DNA of 64,000 nt, taken from contig NZ_AZRW02000023.1 in assembly GCF_000512695.2 (NCBI RefSeq), forward strand, positions 1,289 to 65,288. The letters are read 5' to 3'. Source of the DNA: Pseudomonas sp. QTF5. Its GTDB lineage: Bacteria; Pseudomonadota; Gammaproteobacteria; Pseudomonadales; Pseudomonadaceae. Each line of letters starts with the position of its first letter. Within the stretch, counting starts at the first letter, position 1. Made by a program: the position numbers and the translations under genes. The notes beneath the pieces are model-generated. The model was given only the letters and a program-made list of their open reading frames with translations, was not told the origin of the DNA and made no database searches. Shown piece by piece: positions 18,249 through 26,426 of the stretch.

Positions 18249-18718
18249 CTCTATAGAAAGGTACTGAAGCGCAATTAAACCTGTGATTAAGCAGGCTCAA
18301 GATGACAAGCGTTAGGACTATAAGAAGTTGAGCGAGAACTATCCGTAGGACTACAATCTTTTACTGGTAGGAAATTAAAATGAAAGCTGTAGGACAATTC
18401 CCCCACGATCACGTCACCATCGCAAAATGAACAATATTGAGATTTTTCGTCGCCTCAAGCACATTACATATAAAAACATAAAACATAAAACATAAAACAT
18501 AAAACATCCATCTAAAGCCCACACTTCTTAATAAACATCTGAAAAACATCTACAGCGCTTTACTTCGACAGCTGTAAGAGCCAAGCAATGACGGAATTTT
18601 TAATAAATCATGAAACTATTAAACCCTTGAAATAAGCGTTTTTTACAAGCCGCACAAATTTACGCAATGCAATCTTTGCAAGCAGCAAACTTCAACCAAC
18701 CGATATATAAGGGTTAAA
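18249..18718. other. AT-rich intergenic region of the island
   Basis: I see no gene in these 470 bases. Base composition is far more AT-rich than the flanking core genome. The divergent promoters of the HilA-like gene and of the DcpS-like gene at 18719 must lie here. A tandem repeat of AAAACAT spans 18473-18507. Confidence 0.6.
18473..18507. repeat. Tandem 7-base repeat, five copies
   Basis: AAAACAT occurs five times head to tail without error in the divergent promoter region. A perfect seven-base array can change length by slippage, and here it would alter promoter spacing. Confidence 0.9.
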
Positions 18719-19927
18719 ATGCACTTCCCAAATATTAGCTCGCTTACAGGACTTAGTTCGACCAACCTGGAAACCAACTTTAAAGAAAGGTCACATGGCG
18801 TAACGGCGGGGAAACTTAATTATGCAACTAGCTCTTCGCGAGAATTTTGCCGAACACTTGACAAATATGGAATTGACATACAAAAGAACAAGATGACAGG
18901 AACGAATGCTGCAGATCAGATGACAGTACTTGCACACAAAGACCACGCAGGCAACTACAAGCTGGAGACAGGTCTGTATATCTCCAATCCAAAAAATGGA
19001 GATGCGTACGGCGACTTCAAGTTTTATCAGGGCCGCGGAGCAAAAAAATATCAAACATCACAAGTCGCCAAACTGGAATTTGACAAAACAAGTCTAGAGA
19101 GGCTGAGTAAAACCTACCATGAAGTACCAGGCGCTACTAAGTTTCTGAGCGACCTACTTGCACTTCGCCCTTGCAAAGATTTGAACACATACATTAGCAA
19201 CCCTGAGCTATTTTCCTATTTAGCTCCTGATGACGCGCAATCAAATGGCTTCCTGATTTTTCCCAACCTACCCTACATCGACACCCCATCGCTACTTAAA
19301 ACGCCTACCAGCATGAAGGACAAAAAAGAAGGTATTGCGGTGTGTGCATATGCGGTACACCCGAATCAAGACCTACGTCTAATTAATCACATGAAAGGCA
19401 TGGAAAATCTGAGCAGATTAAATACTCTCGATCACCATTCAACCGACAATCGGACCGCCCATGAGATGGAATCCGGGACGACTGTGAAATATCTTTCGAG
19501 CATCCTAGACTTGGATGTGAGGGACGTCCCAATGTTAGAAACATTACACACACACATCTTAGACCATCTATATAACGTTTATGAAGCTGATAAAGCTAAG
19601 GATAAAGTACAACTGTTTTTTCATTTCCCAGTAGCGGAAGAAACCTCTACTTTGCACCTCCATGCCCGCGTAAACAAAGCAGATCATCCCCTCAACGAGG
19701 CCAGATCATTTGAGCTTATAGAAGTCATCGATACGCTACGGAGTGGTAGAAGTATAATTGACATGATTCTAGGAAGAAATAATGGGGTATTTTATACAGG
19801 CGCACATGAGAGTGTTGCGGCTATTCAAGACATTCCAAATAAAGGGTCAGTTCATAACCCGTATCTCCTACCTCTCTCCCAGCCTTTCGAGGGCTCATCC
19901 ATGTTTCGAAGCCCGCAAGAAACTTAA
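18719..19927 (+). CDS. DcpS/HIT-like protein A, candidate type III effector
   Basis: A 402-residue protein with no Sec signal or membrane helix. I recognise no bacterial family, but residues about 165-345 resemble the C-terminal domain of the eukaryotic scavenger decapping enzyme DcpS as I recall it. The matching landmarks are PDDAQSNGFLIFPNLP (DcpS: PDPSDGFVLIPDLK), then VPMLETL, FFHFP (His302), TLHLHARV with His313 at the catalytic middle position of the HIT motif, and EARSFELIEVIDTL. The first His of the HIT triad is Thr here. The gene is AT-rich and has AAGGG five bases before its ATG. It is paralogous to the gene at 20482-21693 and convergent with the acyl carrier gene. An effector role is inferred from the location. 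Confidence 0.7.
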   Translation: MHFPNISSLTGLSSTNLETNFKERSHGVTAGKLNYATSSSREFCRTLDKYGIDIQKNKMTGTNAADQMTVLAHKDHAGNYKLETGLYISNPKNGDAYGDFKFYQGRGAKKYQTSQVAKLEFDKTSLERLSKTYHEVPGATKFLSDLLALRPCKDLNTYISNPELFSYLAPDDAQSNGFLIFPNLPYIDTPSLLKTPTSMKDKKEGIAVCAYAVHPNQDLRLINHMKGMENLSRLNTLDHHSTDNRTAHEMESGTTVKYLSSILDLDVRDVPMLETLHTHILDHLYNVYEADKAKDKVQLFFHFPVAEETSTLHLHARVNKADHPLNEARSFELIEVIDTLRSGRSIIDMILGRNNGVFYTGAHESVAAIQDIPNKGSVHNPYLLPLSQPFEGSSMFRSPQET

Positions 19928-20077
19928 TACCTTGTGACTTGCACTCACAACACATAAGAAGTCTGGTTGACAGCTTATCTTCACAATGAGTTATCAGCCA
20001 GACATCGAACACCTTGAAACAAGCAAACCTTCTTCGTTTTCTTTGAAATTACGACAACTTCAAAATTAAAACCAAAA

Positions 20078-20320
20078 TTATTTGTAGCGTCTTACTGCAG
20101 CGCAGATATCAGCCACGGACCTCCACTCCGATATATCTTTTTCAGGCAGGTCGATTTCGAAAAGCTCATTTAGCGCCATGACAACTTCAACCAACCCCAT
20201 CGAATCAATATACAAATCTTCCACTAATCGCGACTCAACTTCTATTTTCCCATGGCCCGCCAGAAAACAGTGAGACAAGACGTCTATTACCTGAAGATCG
20301 ACCCCAAACTCCTCATTCAC
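20078..20320 (-). CDS. iacP: IacP-like acyl carrier protein
   Basis: An 80-residue acidic acyl carrier protein. The phosphopantetheine site is IDSMGLVEV (Ser40). The length and helices fit the ACP fold, for example MALNELFEIDLPEKDI. It begins with GTG, with GAGG about nine bases upstream. In SPI-1 the homologous IacP lies after sipA in the translocon operon. Here it follows the DcpS-like gene B. IacP has been linked to secretion of translocators in Salmonella; what acyl group it carries here is unknown. Confidence 0.85.
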   Translation of the reverse strand: MNEEFGVDLQVIDVLSHCFLAGHGKIEVESRLVEDLYIDSMGLVEVVMALNELFEIDLPEKDISEWRSVADICAAVRRYK

Positions 20321-20410
20321 AATTCACGACCTCTTTTAAAAACCAGCATTGATTTAAACAATACACAACCTATCAAAACCGCTCCACTTGAAGCCCAATA
20401 ACATAACCTC

Positions 20411-20470
20411 TCAAACACCCTCAAACACCCTCAAACACCCTCAAACACCATCAAACACCCTCAAACACAA
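20411..20470. repeat. Tandem 10-base repeat, six copies
   Basis: The unit TCAAACACCC occurs six times in a row. The fourth copy ends in A and the last copy ends AA. It lies just after the stop of the DcpS-like gene B, in the gap before iacP. There are no spacers, so it is not a CRISPR array. Confidence 0.9.
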
Positions 20471-20481
20471 ACTTACCATTA

Positions 20482-21693
20482 TCAAAAGATATTAAATATA
20501 AATTTGTTTTTTACTTTTCCGAAATTCGGTATTCCACTGATAGAACCGATTTCGTCTGTAACTGGCACAAGATACTTCCCACCATTTCTACCTAGAATCA
20601 TATCGACCATGGTTCTACCAGCCTCCAGACATTCAATAACCTCATCAAGCTCAAAAGATCTTGCGTTATTAAGCGGATGCTCAGCCTTATTTACCCATAC
20701 ATGAAGGTGTAATGTCGCAGTTTTTTCAGCTACAGGAAAATGAAAAAAAAGCTTCACTTTGTCAACTACATGATCGACACCATAAACTTCTGAAAGATTG
20801 CAAACCACATCTTCCTTCAATTTTCTTAACATAGGAACATCTCCCTCCACCAGGTCAAGCACCGACGAAAGATACTTAATACCAGTCCCCGACTCTATTT
20901 CATACAGGGCACGTTTATTGTTAGCATAATCATCCTTTCGATGACCGTCCAAGCGCACACCAGGTTGCGTACAAATTTCTTCGATGAACGATAGATTTTG
21001 ATTAGGATGAATTGCCCAAACCCCCAACGTAATACCCGACTTTCTTTCCTTTAGAATCATAGGCTCCTCTGAATACTCCCTGAAGTCTATATAGGGTAAG
21101 TTGGGAAAAATCAAAAAGCCGTTAGTGGTAGCATCACAAGGATTGAAATACGAAAATCGATCACGAGCAAGTTCATAACCAGACAAATCCTTGCACGGAA
21201 CCATATCAAGAAGGTCTCTCAAAAACTGTGTGACACCCTTAACCCTATGATAAGTGTTGCTTAGCGACTTCAGACTTTCCGCATCAAAAACCAAAACATT
21301 ACACTCTGGCGCTTGGTACTTCTTGGCTCCCAGCCCCGAATAAAACCTGAATTCACCATAACGATCTCCGGAGCTTTTATCCGAAATAAACAGCCCAGAC
21401 TCAAGCTTAGCTTCCCCACCAATGGGCTTATGTGAAAAAACTACAGGAGTGCTCCTGTCCAACGCACACTCCATTTTAGTTAAAGAAACATCTATGCCAA
21501 AACTATCGAGCCTACGCTGAAACGTACAGGCAGAATTACCAGCCCCCATAAAAGACGACCTAACTCTGCCACCAACAGTTTCTAGATCAAGAGCCTCAAT
21601 ATTTCTACAATGCACTGCACTTATACCCAAACTACTATTTAATTGCGCCCCCACTCCTCCCCCCTCAACATTATTCAATATCGACTCAGACAT
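20482..21693 (-). CDS. DcpS/HIT-like protein B, candidate type III effector
   Basis: A 403-residue paralogue of the protein at 18719-19927, colinear along nearly its whole length. Shared blocks are GFLIFPNLPYID (192-203), AIHPNQNL (227-234), LFFHFPVAE (His318), TLHLHVWVNKAEHPLN (His329 at the HIT catalytic position) and ARSFELDEVIECL. The DcpS-like reading is as for protein A. No Sec signal is present. It lies in the translocon block between sipD and iacP, the place of the effector gene sipA in Salmonella, which supports a secreted role. The ATG at 21693 has a weak ribosome site; a TTG four codons upstream is preceded by GAGAGGGAG and may be the true start. Codon use is AT-rich. Confidence 0.7.
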   Translation of the reverse strand: MSESILNNVEGGGVGAQLNSSLGISAVHCRNIEALDLETVGGRVRSSFMGAGNSACTFQRRLDSFGIDVSLTKMECALDRSTPVVFSHKPIGGEAKLESGLFISDKSSGDRYGEFRFYSGLGAKKYQAPECNVLVFDAESLKSLSNTYHRVKGVTQFLRDLLDMVPCKDLSGYELARDRFSYFNPCDATTNGFLIFPNLPYIDFREYSEEPMILKERKSGITLGVWAIHPNQNLSFIEEICTQPGVRLDGHRKDDYANNKRALYEIESGTGIKYLSSVLDLVEGDVPMLRKLKEDVVCNLSEVYGVDHVVDKVKLFFHFPVAEKTATLHLHVWVNKAEHPLNNARSFELDEVIECLEAGRTMVDMILGRNGGKYLVPVTDEIGSISGIPNFGKVKNKFIFNIF

Positions 21694-21871
21694 CACCACT
21701 GACAACCAAGCTCCCTCTCAAAATATAACCCCTTACTTAAGCTATTAAAGCCACATAAATTCAACCTCGATAAACCACAACAAAGCAACCCTCTTCACCA
21801 CGAACAAATTTTCACATCCCAAGCAGCGAACAACTTCCACCAAGAGGACGCTCCACTTATGAAGTGCGCAC

Positions 21872-22954
21872 TCAAAAATTCAACATCGCCTTCAACATGT
21901 CAGTAAACTGATTAAGATGAGAAGACAGCGTCTTATTAAAGTTGTCATGATAAGAGTTGGCATTGGAATACTTCTGCGTGAAGGACTGCAGCATGTTTTT
22001 CATGCGTTCCTCCTGGGCATTGAAGCCGGTTTGCCAGGCCTGGAATTTTGATGTATCCCAAGTAACCGTACCACCACTAGGCAAGCTGTCCTTCATGATG
22101 GTCAAAGGCCCAAGGTCCATGACCACGCTGTACGTGCCGTCGTCATTTTCCTGGAGGCAGTTGGCGGGAAGGCCTAGCGCCAAGCGCCATTTTTCGGCTT
22201 CTTCTCGGGTGGCGCCTTCCATGCCCGGCGCCGGGAATAACACCGCTGCGGGATTCGGATGTGAATATTTATTAATCAGTGACTGCAAGGCGGCCCGGAT
22301 CGCGCCGGCGTTTAATTTAACTTCCTTCCCGTCATTCGCGCCTTCAATCCAGTCTTTCATCTGTGCAGTGATTTCTTTGTTGAAATCGGCAAAGAAGTCG
22401 GAGTAAGCGGCGATGATGTGTTCGTAGCCTGCCAGGTAACCGTTCTTGATCAGTTCGATCAGTTCCAGCAGTTTTTCGAAGAAGTCGTTTGGCGAGTTGA
22501 TCACTGCTTCGAATTGATCTTCAACTTCAGTTGGAACTGGCTCGCTGTTCAGTTCACCCAAAACTCGTTTCTGTTCGGTTAGAACTTGCTGAAGCTGTTC
22601 CTCTGACAGCGTGTTAATGCCAGATTTCATCACCGAACAACATACCTGCGCTTGTTGCGCCCACATCTGCGAGCGAATGCGCTTGGCCTGGGTCTGTTCG
22701 GCAAACTCCGCTATAGAACTTTCCGCAGAGCCACCGTTCAAGAGGTCACCAACGACTTTGTTGATGTTCGGCTGACACCTGAGCATGTTCTCAAGGTTGC
22801 GATTGAGTGCTTGCGCCGAGCGTTCCAGCATTTGAGCCGACGAAAAAGCCAGCGGAACTTCGGGTATTAGTTCGGGTAATGAGGACGCGGGCAGCCTTTC
22901 ATTGCCATGTGCGGGAGGTCGGCCACTCGCCGGGTTAAAGCCAGGAATTATCAT
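21872..22954 (-). CDS. sipD: SctA/SipD needle-tip protein
   Basis: A 360-residue IpaD/SipD/BipD-family protein that caps the needle and controls translocon assembly. The C-terminal region, with GGTVTWDTSKFQAWQTGFNAQ followed by the long final helix, is the family's hallmark. The N-terminal 40 residues are polar and Pro-rich, as expected of a secretion signal plus chaperone-like segment. AGGAG lies seven bases before the ATG. It follows sipC by 12 bases. Confidence 0.92.
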   Translation of the reverse strand: MIIPGFNPASGRPPAHGNERLPASSLPELIPEVPLAFSSAQMLERSAQALNRNLENMLRCQPNINKVVGDLLNGGSAESSIAEFAEQTQAKRIRSQMWAQQAQVCCSVMKSGINTLSEEQLQQVLTEQKRVLGELNSEPVPTEVEDQFEAVINSPNDFFEKLLELIELIKNGYLAGYEHIIAAYSDFFADFNKEITAQMKDWIEGANDGKEVKLNAGAIRAALQSLINKYSHPNPAAVLFPAPGMEGATREEAEKWRLALGLPANCLQENDDGTYSVVMDLGPLTIMKDSLPSGGTVTWDTSKFQAWQTGFNAQEERMKNMLQSFTQKYSNANSYHDNFNKTLSSHLNQFTDMLKAMLNF

Positions 22955-22966
22955 TTCATTCTCCTA

Positions 22967-24034
22967 TCAAGCGCGCGTCAGCGCGCCAATGACTTCAATA
23001 CGCGACTGGAAAAGCTGCATCACGATGTCCATAAGCTTTTGCAACAGCGCCGCGTCGGCCGAGTCTTTCTGCCCCACTTCGTCGCTTAGACTTTTCTGAG
23101 TGTTTTGCGCACTTTGCTGCAGCGTTTCTTTTGCGCGGGCGGCGAATTCATCCATCCGCACAATGCTGGACATCACCTGGCTCAGGCTCATTGACATGGC
23201 GTTGAGCGCCCGACCGATTTCAAGTTTCTTTTCGATGCTGCCGCTGCCCATCTGGCTCAACCAGTCAGAGGTCTGGCCGACTTTTTGCGCCTTGAGCATT
23301 TCAGCGTCAAACCACGCCTGTTCCTTAGCCGTCAGCGTGGCGCCCTCGGGCTTGAAGTCCACGGTCTTCGACCTGCCGAAATCATCGAAAACCTTGATTT
23401 TGTGGGTCGTGTCCGGACTCCAGTCATCGCTGGCGCGATCACGCTTCAGGTCCCGCTCGATGTTGTTGGCGTCCAGCGAATTGCGTTTGTGCAGGTTAAT
23501 GTCCGCGTGTTTCAGCCCTTGTCCCTGGAAGGTTTTCACCATTGCAAAACCGGCTATCGCGCCGGAGACCACCGCGCCAGTAATGGCGCTGTACAGACCG
23601 GCCTTGCCAGTCTCCACGATTGCCGCGCCCTGGGACTTGGCGGCGTCGGCGGCCATGATGCTGAAATGCCCGCGCAACTCGGCGTTGGTCACTCGAGCGA
23701 TGTTCAATGCAATGATCGCGGCGACCAATACGTTCGCATGTTTCTCCCAGGCGCCGGGGTCGAACACCAGATCGTTGGGCGCTTCATTGCCGGGCATCTT
23801 TGAGGCGGCGACAAAGTCCTGCCGGTCAGACTCGCTGATCTCATGGTCGGTGACTTTCAGGTCCAGCTCCTCTGGTGTATAGCTGGCGATCGCCGCCCTA
23901 TCGAGCACCTGCCCCTTACCAACCTTATCGCCCAACGCTGAATCACCGAGTGGACGAAGCGAGTCCCTTTTAATCTCTGGAGTAAAACTGATCGGGCGTT
24001 GAGCCAACGCCCTCACACCATTAATCATGTCCAT
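22967..24034 (-). CDS. sipC: SctB/SipC translocon protein
   Basis: A 355-residue IpaC/SipC/BipC-like minor translocator. A hydrophobic region lies at about 145-170 (GLYSAITGAVVSGAIAGFAMV). The C-terminal half (about 265-330) is a predicted coiled coil with MSMSLSQVMSSIVRMDEFAARAKE. With SipB it should form the pore in the host membrane. AAGGA precedes the ATG. Its place between sipB and sipD is the SPI-1 order. Confidence 0.88.
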   Translation of the reverse strand: MDMINGVRALAQRPISFTPEIKRDSLRPLGDSALGDKVGKGQVLDRAAIASYTPEELDLKVTDHEISESDRQDFVAASKMPGNEAPNDLVFDPGAWEKHANVLVAAIIALNIARVTNAELRGHFSIMAADAAKSQGAAIVETGKAGLYSAITGAVVSGAIAGFAMVKTFQGQGLKHADINLHKRNSLDANNIERDLKRDRASDDWSPDTTHKIKVFDDFGRSKTVDFKPEGATLTAKEQAWFDAEMLKAQKVGQTSDWLSQMGSGSIEKKLEIGRALNAMSMSLSQVMSSIVRMDEFAARAKETLQQSAQNTQKSLSDEVGQKDSADAALLQKLMDIVMQLFQSRIEVIGALTRA

Positions 24035-24058
24035 GACGAATTCCTTTTATGATTGATT

Positions 24059-25825
24059 TCAAACGTGCCGAACCATGTTCAGGCTGACCGAGTGGCTGCG
24101 TTGCATATCGGCAAACACTTGCTCGATCTGGCGGGTACGCTCCTGCATCGCGCGTCCGTAGTCCTCGACCACGCGCGTGAGGTAGGTGGTAATTTCTTCA
24201 CTGACGGCCATGCGTATCCGCACGTCCGCCAAGTGCTCGGCGGCCTGCGCCTGGTGTACGCCGCTTCTGATCTGAAGCGTGCTTTGCGCCGCTACACTGC
24301 CGAACTCGGTGACGGCTTGAGCGATTTCAAGATTGGCCGCGTAACGGGCCAGGGCCACGGGATCGGCACCGTTGGTGATGAAGCTGCGCAGTTGCGTCAG
24401 CAACTGGGTCAGCGTGTTACCCACCGAGGACGCCACCTGCTTCATCGCCTGCATCGCCGCGGGTGCCGCTTGCGCAATCACCGTCGCCAGTTTCGAGGCA
24501 GCGGCGCTCACCATCGGCCCGATCACTTGGACCCCGACCAATGCCGTCAGGGCGATGGCGGCGAGGGTCGACGCGATGCCCTGGATCATGCCGGCGATTT
24601 GCGCAATTTCCTTCGCGGTCTCCGGATCGACGCCAAAGGCAATCAGCAGTTTGGTGTAGAGATCGGTAAACAACTTGATGGCTTCCTGCATCACCGTCAT
24701 CAGCGGCTTCATGGCCTCAGCCATGAACGACACCCCGGTGGCTTCCTTGACCACGGCATCGGAAATCATCACCGCCGCGCCAATCACACCCACCGCGATC
24801 AGCACCGGATTGGCAGTCAACACGCCGGCCGCAATGGTTGCGACGGTCAACAGGGCGCCAACGATCATGCCGATACAGCCCATGGTTTTCTGCATGGCCT
24901 CGGCTTTGCGCACTTCTTCCAGGTATTTATCCGACTCCAGCTGCATTTTCTCTTGCAGCTTGGCCTGCAATTCCAGAAACAGCTCCTGACTGAGCTCCTC
25001 CTTGTTTTGCGCCGACTCGCCCAGTAATTCGATGAGCTTTAACCGATTGAGCAGCGCCAGTGCGCTACTGCTCAGCGCCTTCTCTTCAGACTGTTTGATG
25101 GATGGGCCTGCGAGCCCCGCTGCCTGTACCTTCTCGGAGACGACTGCCAGGGTTTTGGCCGCGGCGTTGGCCACGTCTACCAGTTTCAGATGGGCATCGG
25201 TGGCTTGTTTAAAGGCCTGGGTGTGGCCCGCCAGCTCGCCTTTGAGTTGATCGCGCACCGCCAACTCCCGTGCGTACTCGGGGGAGTCAGGGTCCAGCTG
25301 CGCCAGACGCGCCTCGCTTGCGTCAAGCAGGCCCTGGAAATGCTGGACCCGCTCGCGCAGTTTTTCGAGTTTCTCCTGACTGCCGCCGACGGCCTCTTCA
25401 GCCGCCGCCAAGGCATCGACAGCAGACTGGTATTCACCTGCCAGCTTTTCATGACCTTGTTGTTTCGCGCCGGCCATCGCCTGCAACATGGCCAGACGAT
25501 TTTTCAGTTTGTTGGTGTCAACCTCGCTGAACAATTCGCTGAGCATTGCCATCAGGAAGGTGAACAAGTCCCCCTCCGCTTTCGGTTTGTCGCCGTGGGG
25601 TTGCACGGGTGCATGCAACTGCGGTCGACCGGCAACCGCGGCGGATTGAGCCTTGTCACCGTCGTAGTGCACCGACATCAGACCCGCCAGCGCTTCCTGA
25701 CCGGCCTTCTGGTAGTCAAGCGTTCTGGCAGCCTGGCTGGCGGCCTTGCCGTAGATTTCAATTGCCTCGGCACGGCCAAGGGTTCCCCGGATTGACGGGT
25801 TGGATGTACTTCTGATTTCACTCAT
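24059..25825 (-). CDS. sipB: SctE/SipB major translocator
   Basis: A 588-residue IpaB/SipB/BipB-family pore protein. An Ala/Gln/Glu-rich coiled coil spans about 105-220. The two membrane segments sit at about 310-350 (GCIGMIVGALLTVATIAAGVL) and 400-440 (QIAGMIQGIASTLAAIALTALVGV). A helical tail completes the fold. It needs the SicA chaperone encoded just upstream. GGAGG lies seven bases before the ATG, and its start overlaps the sicA stop by eight bases. Confidence 0.93.
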   Translation of the reverse strand: MSEIRSTSNPSIRGTLGRAEAIEIYGKAASQAARTLDYQKAGQEALAGLMSVHYDGDKAQSAAVAGRPQLHAPVQPHGDKPKAEGDLFTFLMAMLSELFSEVDTNKLKNRLAMLQAMAGAKQQGHEKLAGEYQSAVDALAAAEEAVGGSQEKLEKLRERVQHFQGLLDASEARLAQLDPDSPEYARELAVRDQLKGELAGHTQAFKQATDAHLKLVDVANAAAKTLAVVSEKVQAAGLAGPSIKQSEEKALSSSALALLNRLKLIELLGESAQNKEELSQELFLELQAKLQEKMQLESDKYLEEVRKAEAMQKTMGCIGMIVGALLTVATIAAGVLTANPVLIAVGVIGAAVMISDAVVKEATGVSFMAEAMKPLMTVMQEAIKLFTDLYTKLLIAFGVDPETAKEIAQIAGMIQGIASTLAAIALTALVGVQVIGPMVSAAASKLATVIAQAAPAAMQAMKQVASSVGNTLTQLLTQLRSFITNGADPVALARYAANLEIAQAVTEFGSVAAQSTLQIRSGVHQAQAAEHLADVRIRMAVSEEITTYLTRVVEDYGRAMQERTRQIEQVFADMQRSHSVSLNMVRHV

Positions 25826-26309
25826 GTTCAGTCCTCCGAACAGTGCTATGCAGGTGGTCCAGGGTGTCGAGATACACCTGGGCTTGCGCGCGCAGATCCG
25901 CTTCCGTGGTCTGCTCGATCACGCATTCAAAACACAACCGCGCTTTGCCAACCTTGCCCAGGGCGAGTTGACATTGGCCGGTGTAGAACATGGGCCGGCA
26001 GTCGTCTTTGCCTTGGGCAAACGCGATGGCATACAGATCGATCGCTCTCTGGTGGTTTTGCTTGAGCTGATGCACGGCAGCCAGCCCCAGCCAGTAATGG
26101 CTGTTGTAAATGTCGTAGATGCACAGGAAGTGAAAGAACTTCTCGGCATCGTCCAGCCGTCCCTGTTCATAGAACTGGAACGCAAAGGCGTACAGGCCTT
26201 CCATGTGCTCGTCGCTGATGCCTTGCACCTCCTTCAGCGGTGCGCCCGCGAGCACTGCATCCACGACCTGCCTGGCCAACTCTTCATCTTGTTGATTGTT
26301 GCGACTCAT
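25818..26309 (-). CDS. sicA: SicA/SycD-type translocator chaperone
   Basis: A 163-residue TPR chaperone of the LcrH/SycD class. It keeps SipB and SipC soluble before secretion and, in SPI-1, is also the co-activator of InvF. The TPR-like segments are EGLYAFAFQFYEQGRLDDAEKFF, SHYWLGLAAVHQLKQNHQRAIDLY and CRPMFYTGQCQLALG (each visible in turn). The ATG at 26309 has AGGAG eight bases upstream. A gap of about 117 bases separates it from spaS and probably contains its InvF-SicA dependent promoter. Confidence 0.92.
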   Translation of the reverse strand: MSRNNQQDEELARQVVDAVLAGAPLKEVQGISDEHMEGLYAFAFQFYEQGRLDDAEKFFHFLCIYDIYNSHYWLGLAAVHQLKQNHQRAIDLYAIAFAQGKDDCRPMFYTGQCQLALGKVGKARLCFECVIEQTTEADLRAQAQVYLDTLDHLHSTVRRTEHE

Positions 26310-26426
26310 CGGCCACACTCCTGAAAAACGTCAGCGCCGCTGACAGGTGCATTGAGCCAAAGCGCTGGTGAGCACGCTGCCAAATTGCGCTCATGCCAGC
26401 CTTCGGAGAAAGGAAACGGGACGGGA

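Noticed and set aside
20411..20470. Possible CRISPR-like array
   Set aside because: The repeat unit is only 10 bases and copies follow directly with no spacers, so it is a simple tandem repeat.
24053..25027. His/Gly/Arg-rich plus-strand frame opposite sipB
   Set aside because: It is a shadow of sipB codons; the repeated His and Gly come from reversed Ala and Thr codons.
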